Shown here piece by piece: positions 1-5,098 of a stretch of DNA of 5,529 nucleotides. This DNA comes from an uncultured Ruminococcus sp. GTDB lineage: Bacteria; Bacillota; Clostridia; Oscillospirales; Acutalibacteraceae. Position 1 is the first letter of the stretch; the number at the start of each line of letters is the position of its first letter. The notes beneath the pieces are model-generated. The model ran no database searches. It had not been told where the DNA came from and worked only from the letters and a program-made list of their open reading frames with translations. The stretch is taken from positions 1-5,529 of the forward strand of contig CACYDZ010000218.1 of assembly GCA_902773265.1 (NCBI GenBank). The letters run 5' to 3'. The position numbers and the translations under genes were made by a program.

Positions 1-1
1 G

Positions 2-1699
2 GTCAAAAGACTGTACCCCAACGCAAAACTTGCCATAGGACCTGCGATTGACAACGGTTTCTATTATGATTTTGAAGTAGAAAAACCGTTTTCGGCAAGT
101 GATTTGGAGAACATCGAAAAAGAGATGAAAGCCATCGTCAAAAGCAACATAGCGATTGAAAAATTTGAATTATCTCCTGAAGATGCCATAAAAATGCTTT
201 CGGAGATGGGCGAACCCTACAAAGTAGAGCTGGCACAGGAACACGCCTCTAAAGGAGAACCCATCAGTTTTTACAAGCAGGACGATTTTACCGATTTGTG
301 TGCAGGACCTCATCTGATGTCAACAGGGATAGTCAAAGCGTTCAAATTGCTGAATTGCACAGGTGCCTACTGGAGAGGGGACAGCAATAACAAACAGTTA
401 TGTCGTGTATATGGAACAGCTTTCCCGAAAGCGTCTGCACTGGAGGAGTATCTCAAGAAGAGAGAAGAAGCCTTAATGCGTGACCACAACAAACTTGGCA
501 GACAGCTGGAGTTGTTTACCACAGTGGATATTATTGGGCAGGGACTGGCAATTCTGTTACCGAAAGGAGCAAGAGTTGTACAGTTGTTACAGCGTTTTGT
601 AGAGGACGAAGAACAGAAAAGAGGCTGGTTACTCACAAAGACACCGTTTATGGCAAAGAGTGACCTGTATAAGATTTCGGGACACTGGGACCATTATCAG
701 GACGGTATGTTTGTGCTTGGTGACGAAGCAAAAGACAAGGAAGTTTTCGCATTAAGACCAATGACCTGTCCTTTCCAGTATCAGGCATATCTCAACAGAG
801 AGCGTTCTTACCGTGATTTGCCGTTACGCTATAATGAAACATCGACATTATTCCGTAACGAGGCAAGCGGAGAAATGCACGGACTTATCCGTTTAAGACA
901 GTTCACGATTTCGGAAGGACATCTGATGTGTACGCCCGAACAGCTGGAAGAGGAGTTCAAAGGCTGTCTGGAACTGGCGATTTTCATGCTGAAGACACTT
1001 GGACTTTATGAAGATGTATCCTACAGATTTTCGCAGTGGGACAAGAACGACCGTTCAAAATATATCGGAACAGAAGAGCAGTGGAACGAAGCACAGGGCG
1101 AAATGCAGCATATTCTTGATGATTTGGGTATCCGCTATGAAATCGGTATCGGAGAAGCAGCATTTTACGGCCCTAAACTGGATATTCAGATAAAGAATGT
1201 ATACGGTAAAGAAGATACACTCATTACCATTCAGATTGACATGATGCTGGCAGAAAAATTCGGCATGAAGTATGTGGATAAAGACGGTACGAAGAAAAAT
1301 CCGTATATTATCCACCGTACATCAATCGGCTGTTATGAAAGAACACTGGCATTATTGATTGAAAAGTATGCAGGAGCTTTTCCGTTATGGCTTGCCCCGA
1401 TACAGGTCAAGTTGTTGCCTATTGCTGACAGACACATCGACCGCCTGAAAGAAGTGGAGAAAGAATTACAGGCAATGGGTGTACGCTGTGAAGTGGATAC
1501 AAGAAGTGAAAAAATCGGTTATAAAATCCGTGAGGCACAACTGGAAAAGATACCGTATATGGTTCTGGTAGGGGATAAGGATATCGAAAACGGAACGGTT
1601 TCTGTCCGTTCACGGAAAGCAGGCGATTTGGGAGCATTCAGCGTAGAAGATTTCAAGGCAAAGCTCAGGGAAGAAATTGAGAATAAGACAATTCAGTAA
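2..1699 (+). CDS. thrS: Threonyl-tRNA synthetase, 5'-truncated by the window edge
   Basis: This class II aminoacyl-tRNA synthetase charges tRNA-Thr with threonine in the cytoplasm. The frame is open from base 2 (VKRLYPNAKLAIGPAIDNGF...), giving 565 residues. By comparison with E. coli ThrS, the missing part is about 80 residues: the TGS domain and the start of the editing domain with its HxxxH pair. The TTG at 104 is internal, not a start. The rest of the editing site is present as LCAGPH (Cys codon 299-301, His 311-313). The catalytic core has motif 2 (FRNEASGEMHGLIRLRQF, from about 851) and motif 3 (HRTSIGCYER, 1313-1342). The three expected zinc ligands are Cys at 767-769, His at 920-922 and His at 1313-1315. 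The C-terminal anticodon-binding domain (from about 1390) ends with KIGYKIREAQ and VSVRSRKAGDLG. The zinc-site loop reads RPMTCPFQ instead of KPMNCPGH, which I recognise as a clostridial variant. The gene appears functional and unrelated to the downstream capsule operon. Confidence 0.97.
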   Translation, partial: VKRLYPNAKLAIGPAIDNGFYYDFEVEKPFSASDLENIEKEMKAIVKSNIAIEKFELSPEDAIKMLSEMGEPYKVELAQEHASKGEPISFYKQDDFTDLCAGPHLMSTGIVKAFKLLNCTGAYWRGDSNNKQLCRVYGTAFPKASALEEYLKKREEALMRDHNKLGRQLELFTTVDIIGQGLAILLPKGARVVQLLQRFVEDEEQKRGWLLTKTPFMAKSDLYKISGHWDHYQDGMFVLGDEAKDKEVFALRPMTCPFQYQAYLNRERSYRDLPLRYNETSTLFRNEASGEMHGLIRLRQFTISEGHLMCTPEQLEEEFKGCLELAIFMLKTLGLYEDVSYRFSQWDKNDRSKYIGTEEQWNEAQGEMQHILDDLGIRYEIGIGEAAFYGPKLDIQIKNVYGKEDTLITIQIDMMLAEKFGMKYVDKDGTKKNPYIIHRTSIGCYERTLALLIEKYAGAFPLWLAPIQVKLLPIADRHIDRLKEVEKELQAMGVRCEVDTRSEKIGYKIREAQLEKIPYMVLVGDKDIENGTVSVRSRKAGDLGAFSVEDFKAKLREEIENKTIQ

Positions 1700-1734
1700 T
1701 ATTTGTTGATTATTTACTGATAAAGGTGTATGAT

Positions 1735-1775
1735 TAAATGTGGCAGGCTTAATGTAGATAAGTTTGTCACATTTG
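1735..1775 (+). terminator. Long wobble-containing hairpin after thrS, possible terminator
   Basis: Bases 1736-1750 (AAATGTGGCAGGCTT) pair with 1760-1774 (AAGTTTGTCACATTT) across a 9-nt loop. There are 15 continuous pairs, three of them G-U, and a further possible U-G pair at 1735/1775. The G-U pairs form only in the + strand transcript, which favours an RNA structure over a DNA palindrome. It lies 36 nt after the thrS stop codon. The descending arm is U-rich and followed by GTATCTTAT rather than a clean U tract. It could therefore be a weak intrinsic terminator, a 3'-end stabiliser, or a small structured RNA element. The pairing is read directly from the sequence; the function is inference. 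Confidence 0.4.
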
Positions 1776-1785
1776 TATCTTATGG

Positions 1786-1809
1786 CGGAATTTGCTTACG
1801 CAAATTCCG
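1786..1809. repeat. Perfect 10-bp palindrome with TTAC loop
   Basis: CGGAATTTGC (1786-1795) and GCAAATTCCG (1800-1809) are exact reverse complements around TTAC. The hairpin is followed by GAGTTTTCGG, so a short T run comes close behind the stem, and it could act as a second or back-up terminator for thrS. It is the first of the palindromes that fill the spacer up to 2050 and does not obviously belong to the two paired modules that follow. Confidence 0.6.
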
Positions 1810-1823
1810 GAGTTTTCGGGGAG

Positions 1824-1914
1824 TTTAAGGGCTTCCGCCCTTAAAAATCCTGACAAGGGGCTTTGCCCCTTGACCCCACCACTTTTTTGAAAAAAAGTGG
1901 ACAAAAAACTTTAA
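1824..1914 (+). repeat. Left copy of hairpin module
   Basis: Three perfect palindromes follow each other. TTTAAGGGC/GCCCTTAAA (1824-1832 with 1837-1845) has a TTCC loop. CAAGGGGC/GCCCCTTG (1854-1861 with 1865-1872) has a TTT loop. CCACTTTTTT/AAAAAAGTGG (1879-1888 with 1891-1900) is separated by GA. A tail ACAAAAAACTTTAA ends the module. The same order of GC hairpin, CCCAC-type spacer, A/T hairpin and ACAAAAAACTTT-type tail occurs on the opposite strand at 1960-2024. I recall similar palindromic intergenic sequences from Ruminococcus genomes, so this is probably a dispersed repeat. No open reading frame or transposase is associated with it. Confidence 0.65.
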
Positions 1915-1959
1915 TTGTCACAGCTGAAAGTCTGATAAACAATCCGAACGAAGTGAGCC

Positions 1960-2050
1960 TTAAAAGTTTTTGGTCAAACTTTTTTCAAAAAGTTTGTGGG
2001 ATTGTTAAGGGCAAAGCCCTTAACTCAGGGGTGCGGGGGTGAAACCCCTG
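1960..2050 (-). repeat. Right copy of hairpin module, inverted
   Basis: Read on the - strand this copy resembles the left one. It starts with an outer hairpin CAGGGG/CCCCTG (2026-2031 with 2045-2050), which has an alternative inner stem GGGGT/ACCCC at 2036-2048. Next is GTTAAGGGC/GCCCTTAAC (2004-2012 with 2016-2024), then an AATCCCA spacer. The A/T hairpin CAAACTTTTT/AAAAAGTTTG (1975-1984 with 1987-1996) and a tail ACCAAAAACTTTTAA complete it. CAATCC (1940-1945) can also pair with GGATTG (1999-2004). The copy ends about 16 bases before the ribosome binding site of the next gene, so insertion or expansion of the element would have placed it in that gene's leader. Confidence 0.65.
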
Positions 2051-2066
2051 CAAAATAAACAGAAAA

Positions 2067-2072
2067 GAGGTG
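2067..2072 (+). promoter_or_regulatory. Ribosome binding site deciding the TTG start
   Basis: GAGGTG, within AAAGAGGTG, sits five bases before TTG 2078. It is the only good Shine-Dalgarno match near the 5' end of this frame and argues against the GTG at 2039 as the start. Confidence 0.6.
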
Positions 2073-2077
2073 TAAAA

Positions 2078-2602
2078 TTGACTTCTGCTACGAAAAAATT
2101 CGTTACTTTTGTGGTAATAGCCTTAGTGGCGATAGCGGCCATATTAAGTTCGGTATATGTTTTCTGGGTGAACGGTCGTGAGGAAGACGGAGGGTCATCA
2201 GCGACAGAAATTTCGGCAGCACAGATAAATAAGACAGTAATTGAAAAAATGGGCTATAAAGGAATAAGAGAACTTGGAAACGGTGAAATTTCGGGACATT
2301 TCGATGTACCTGAGGACGGAATTACTCAGGCATCGGTATATATTGCGGAATCTAATGCGTCAGCGATGGAAATTGCCTGTTTCAAGCTCAGCAGTGAAGA
2401 TTATGAGGAGAAAATCAAAGCGTCTGTATCAGAACACATTACCGCAAAGCTGAAAGGATTTCAGGAAAGTCCGAAAGAAAGTGAATATATTCAGAATTAT
2501 GAACTGGAATTTTCACAAGGGTATGTATTCATGGTCATTGGAGAGAATGCAGATATTGCCACTAAAGTTTTTCTGGATATGTTTGACAGCAACAAGAAAT
2601 AA
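2078..2602 (+). CDS. DUF4358-like membrane-anchored protein, probable TTG start
   Basis: The product is a 174-residue protein of unassigned function. Residues about 9-31 (FVTFVVIALVAIAAILSSVY and following) form one hydrophobic helix after a Lys-Lys pair, so the N-terminus should be inside and the rest outside the membrane. There is no lipobox. Residues about 45-170 fit my recollection of the DUF4358 pattern seen in Clostridia: an opening helix (AAQINKTVIEKMGY), a middle ASVYIAESNASAMEIACFKL segment, a helix of about 20 residues, and a closing GYVFMVIGENADIATKVFLD segment. I chose TTG at 2078 because GAGGTG lies five bases upstream at 2067-2072 and the N-terminal helix starts directly after it. 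The frame also opens at GTG 2039, but that start lies inside a palindrome, has no good ribosome binding site and adds 13 repeat-derived residues. No promoter is clear upstream; transcription may come from thrS read-through. Confidence 0.75.
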   Translation: MTSATKKFVTFVVIALVAIAAILSSVYVFWVNGREEDGGSSATEISAAQINKTVIEKMGYKGIRELGNGEISGHFDVPEDGITQASVYIAESNASAMEIACFKLSSEDYEEKIKASVSEHITAKLKGFQESPKESEYIQNYELEFSQGYVFMVIGENADIATKVFLDMFDSNKK

Positions 2603-2708
2603 GAAATAAACAGCAAAAAAATTGTGAAAAAATGAGAGAAAACAAACATCAGAATAAAGATTATGTTGAGGTCAACTGATTATTGTGCTAAAAATTGATA
2701 AAAATGCC

Positions 2709-2733
2709 TTGTAAAAAGATGAGATTTTTACAA
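2709..2733. promoter_or_regulatory. 9-bp inverted repeat upstream of the capsule promoter
   Basis: TTGTAAAAA (2709-2717) and TTTTTACAA (2725-2733) are exact reverse complements around a 7-base centre GATGAGA. The right arm ends 25 bases before the -35 box. The core TTGTA/TACAA recurs nearby as TACAA at 2739-2743, ten bases after the TACAA at 2729-2733, and as TTGTA at 2779-2783 overlapping the -10 box. The position and symmetry suit a transcription-factor operator. It could also be a hairpin at the end of the preceding transcript, since no other terminator candidate is visible after the DUF4358-like gene. No regulator is encoded in the window. Confidence 0.4.
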
Positions 2734-2758
2734 ATTGCTACAAGATGTATCTATTGGC

Positions 2759-2787
2759 TTGACTGTTCTGACGGAATATTGTATAAT
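2759..2787 (+). promoter_or_regulatory. Sigma-A promoter of the capsule operon
   Basis: TTGACT (2759-2764) is followed after exactly 17 bases by TATAAT (2782-2787), five of six and six of six matches to the vegetative consensus. The expected transcription start is near 2793-2795, leaving a leader of only about 25 nt before the ATG at 2820. That is too short for a riboswitch or attenuator, so control at this promoter would be by DNA-binding factors. Confidence 0.8.
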
Positions 2788-2819
2788 TTCGTAAAAGATA
2801 AAATAAAAGGGGAATTCAG

Positions 2820-3539
2820 ATGGAGAAAAGAGAAGAAACTAAAGAGATGGAAATTGATTTATCCTTTATTTTCAGGATATTACGCAAGAATGTCATTCCT
2901 TTAGTCTTGTCAGCAATTGTTTTCGGAGTATGTGCCTATGTGGGAACGACACAGTTTATTCCCAAACAGTACAAAGCAAGTGCTCAGCTTATTGTCAACA
3001 ACAACCGTTCAGATACATCTGACAGAGGTGTGAATAACAGTGAACTGACAGCAGCCCAGTCGCTTGCCAATACTTATTCTGTCATTATCAAGTCCAATTC
3101 CGTTTTACAGCCTGTCATTGACAAAATGCAGATTAACATGACCTATGAAGCCCTTGCCAATTCTATCACAGTAGCACCCGTCAATGAAACGCAGGTTATT
3201 GAAATATCCATGAAAAGTACTGACCCCAGTTTTGCCAAAAAGGTCATTGCCAATGTTGTGAAAGTGGCACAACCAAAAATCAAAGATGTTGTTGAAGCGG
3301 GTTCGGTAAAAGTTGTTGACGATTCCAGAATTGCCAATAACGGCAGACCCATAGGCCCTAATGCCAAGAAGAATGCTTTGCTTGGTGCAGCAGGAGGACT
3401 TGCCTTTATGCTGGTCATCGTATTCCTGAAAGAACTCTTTAATAAGAAGTTCAAAACAGAAAGCGATATCACCAATACGCTTGGTTTACCGATGATGGGA
3501 GTTATCCCTTATGTTGACGGAAAGGACTTCAGCAAATGA
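2820..3539 (+). CDS. Wzz-domain capsule chain-length/kinase modulator (CpsC/CapA/YveK type)
   Basis: This 239-residue polysaccharide co-polymerase is predicted to sit in the membrane, activate the partner tyrosine kinase and help set polymer length. The N-terminus (EMEIDLSFIFRILRKN, residues 9-24) is the typical Wzz-domain opening. The first membrane helix is about 25-43 (VIPLVLSAIVFGVCAYVGT). An extracytoplasmic part runs from about 44 to 185 (KQYKASAQLIVNN, then NSVLQPVIDKM). The proline motif RPIGPN (176-181) precedes the second helix at about 186-204. The cytoplasmic tail carries ESDITNTLGLPMMGVIP, which in this family contacts the kinase. The length fits Gram-positive CpsC proteins, which lack the fused kinase of proteobacterial Wzc. 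AAGGGGAA lies seven bases before the ATG, behind a strong promoter, so this is the first gene of the operon. Its stop overlaps the kinase start as ATGA. Confidence 0.93.
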   Translation: MEKREETKEMEIDLSFIFRILRKNVIPLVLSAIVFGVCAYVGTTQFIPKQYKASAQLIVNNNRSDTSDRGVNNSELTAAQSLANTYSVIIKSNSVLQPVIDKMQINMTYEALANSITVAPVNETQVIEISMKSTDPSFAKKVIANVVKVAQPKIKDVVEAGSVKVVDDSRIANNGRPIGPNAKKNALLGAAGGLAFMLVIVFLKELFNKKFKTESDITNTLGLPMMGVIPYVDGKDFSK

Positions 3540-4309
3540 GTAAGAATAAGAGAGAATCAAAAAACAGACCTGTCGTCAAGGAACTGTTCAGTATTATGGA
3601 CGAGAAAGCCCCTTCTGAATATGTGGCATCATTCAAAATGCTGGCTACCAATATAGAATTTATCACAGTTGCTCAGAAATGTAAAAATATCATGATTACC
3701 TCATCTCTGGCGAATGAGGGAAAGACAAATTGTAGTCTGAATTTGTCGATATCTCTGGCAGAGCAGGGAAAAAAGGTATGTCTGGTAGAGTGTGACCTGA
3801 GAAGACCTGGTATGCACCGTTTTATATCGCAGAAGCGTAATGCGGTAGGACTTACCAATGTACTTAAAGGGGAAGTATCGCTTGCGGACGCTATCAAGAA
3901 AGTCAACGGAACAAACCTGAGTTTGTTGCTGGCAGGTATTTCACCGCCGAACCCGACAGAATTGCTTTCCAGTAAAGGTATGCAGGAAGTTATTGCGGCA
4001 CTGGAACAAGAATACGATTATGTTGTCTATGATACCCCCCCTGCGTTCATCATCAGTGACGCAGCCGTTTTGGGAAAATATATGGATGCAACATTCATGG
4101 TTGTCAGACATAATTCTACCGAAAAGAAATATGCCATCAAGGCAAAGAAAAACTTAGAAAATGCAGGCACCAAGATTTTTGGTGCGATTGTTACGGCTTA
4201 TAAAGACAAGTCCAAGACGGCTTATCATGATTACTATTCTTATGACTATTATTACTATAATTACAATTATGGTAGCAGTGGTAGTAGTGAGGAAGAGAGT
4301 AAAAAATGA
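3536..4309 (+). CDS. Capsule tyrosine autokinase (CpsD/CapB/YveL type BY-kinase)
   Basis: This 257-residue cytoplasmic bacterial tyrosine kinase belongs to the MinD/ParA-like P-loop fold. Walker A is TSSLANEGKT (55-64, Lys63). Walker A' is CLVECDLRRP (82-91), with Glu85 where many family members have the first Asp, and Asp87 kept. Walker B is YVVYDTPPA (162-170). A GLTNVLKGEVSLADAI segment (105-120) and the LSLLLAGISPPNPTELLSS region (128-146) are family hallmarks. The C-terminus holds ten tyrosines between residues 230 and 245 (codons 4223-4270), the expected autophosphorylation cluster, followed by a GSSGSS linker and an acidic-basic tail. It lacks membrane segments and depends on the upstream modulator, which it overlaps by four bases. 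AAAGGA (3521-3526) is its ribosome binding site. Its stop overlaps the phosphatase start, again as ATGA. Confidence 0.94.
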   Translation: MSKNKRESKNRPVVKELFSIMDEKAPSEYVASFKMLATNIEFITVAQKCKNIMITSSLANEGKTNCSLNLSISLAEQGKKVCLVECDLRRPGMHRFISQKRNAVGLTNVLKGEVSLADAIKKVNGTNLSLLLAGISPPNPTELLSSKGMQEVIAALEQEYDYVVYDTPPAFIISDAAVLGKYMDATFMVVRHNSTEKKYAIKAKKNLENAGTKIFGAIVTAYKDKSKTAYHDYYSYDYYYYNYNYGSSGSSEEESKK

Positions 4310-5064
4310 TTGACTTGCATTGTCATATATTGCCCGGAATAGATGACGGTTCAAAAAATCTTGAAGTTTCTTTAAATATGCTTAAAATGCAGAAAGAACA
4401 AGGTGTGGATAAAGTGATGTTCACACCGCATTTTAAGATTGACGAGATGACTTATGAAGAATTTCTTCAGAAAAGAGAAAAAAGCAAACAGCTATTATTG
4501 TCGAATGAAGAATGTCAGAAACTGAATATGACACTGAAAACGGGGTCAGAGGTATATTTTTCGCTGAAACTACTGGAACTGGACGATTTACAGCCACTCT
4601 GTTTTGAGGACAGCGACTATATGCTGATAGAGTTTTCTACAAAGATGAAGCCGTATGGAATTAAAGAGGCTCTGACAAGTTTATTGAGTATGGGATATAC
4701 ACCTATACTGGCTCATGTGGAGAGGTATGGTTATTTTGCAGAAGACCCTACCTTGTTGTATGATTTGGTTATGGACGGTTGTCTGGCACATATTAATGCA
4801 GAAACGCTGATAAAGAACAGTGTCCGTAAAAGGACAGCCATGAAATATCTGAAGTGGGATTTAGTACATTTTATATGTAGTGACAGCCACTCTGACGAAC
4901 ATCGTACACCAAATATAAAAGAAGGATATGAAGTTGTCCGTAAAGCGTTCGGAGAGGATTATGTACAATGGCTGACAGATAACAGCGAAAAAGTGTTCGA
5001 TGGAAGGGATATTGATTTAAGTGTAGTGAAGAAACCAAAAAAGTTTCTGAACTTCTGGATTTAG
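4306..5064 (+). CDS. PHP-family capsule tyrosine-protein phosphatase (CpsB/CapC type)
   Basis: This 252-residue metal-dependent phosphatase is predicted to remove phosphate from the tyrosine cluster of the kinase encoded just upstream. It has the PHP domain motifs of CpsB in order: DLHCHILPGIDDG (residues 3-15; His5, His7, Asp14), TPHF (40-43; His42), GSEVYF (80-85; Glu82), LIEFS (107-111; Glu109), LAHVERY (135-141; His137, Glu139, Arg140) and CSDSHS (191-196; Asp193, His195). These match the manganese ligands and active-site residues of pneumococcal CpsB, so the enzyme should be active. It is unrelated to the low-molecular-weight Wzb phosphatases. The ATG overlaps the kinase stop by four bases, with GAGGAAGAGAG just upstream, which indicates translational coupling. 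The C-terminal tail is basic (VVKKPKKFLNFWI). Confidence 0.94.
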   Translation: MIDLHCHILPGIDDGSKNLEVSLNMLKMQKEQGVDKVMFTPHFKIDEMTYEEFLQKREKSKQLLLSNEECQKLNMTLKTGSEVYFSLKLLELDDLQPLCFEDSDYMLIEFSTKMKPYGIKEALTSLLSMGYTPILAHVERYGYFAEDPTLLYDLVMDGCLAHINAETLIKNSVRKRTAMKYLKWDLVHFICSDSHSDEHRTPNIKEGYEVVRKAFGEDYVQWLTDNSEKVFDGRDIDLSVVKKPKKFLNFWI

Positions 5065-5066
5065 AA

Positions 5067-5091
5067 CCTGTTGATGTTTAGAACAGGAGGG
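5067..5091 (+). promoter_or_regulatory. Hairpin overlapping the ribosome binding site of the sugar transferase
   Basis: CCTGTT (5067-5072) is an exact complement of AACAGG (5082-5087), with a 9-nt loop. The right arm shares bases with the strong Shine-Dalgarno sequence AGGAGGG (5085-5091), seven bases before the ATG at 5099. The hairpin begins two bases after the phosphatase stop codon, so a ribosome finishing that gene would open it. This could couple translation of the two genes, but the stem is short and may matter little. Confidence 0.35.
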
Positions 5092-5098
5092 AATTTGT

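Noticed and set aside
1055..1315. Antisense frame inside thrS
   Set aside because: It lies wholly opposite a strongly conserved catalytic core and resembles no family; the other antisense frames in thrS, the modulator and the kinase are rejected for the same reason.
1786..2050. CRISPR array
   Set aside because: The palindromes differ in sequence and spacing, the two modules are inverted rather than direct repeats, and there are no uniform spacers or cas genes.
1700..2077. Insertion sequence or transposase remnant in the spacer
   Set aside because: No open frame of useful length, no recognisable transposase fragment, and no flanking target duplication visible; only the palindromic modules can be supported.
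2665..2676. Short palindrome GTTGA-GG-TCAAC as operator or terminator after the DUF4358-like gene
   Set aside because: Only five pairs with a two-base centre and no T tract; too short to support in AT-rich sequence.
2695..2904. Open frame of 69 codons running from the spacer into the modulator gene
   Set aside because: It crosses the sigma-A promoter and then overlaps the Wzz-domain gene in another frame, has no ribosome binding site, and reads as a low-complexity Lys/Trp-rich peptide.
4154..4354. Antisense frame across the kinase tyrosine tail
   Set aside because: Its Ile/Val-rich stretch is only the complement of the TAT/TAC tyrosine codons; there is no start signal and it overlaps two certain genes.
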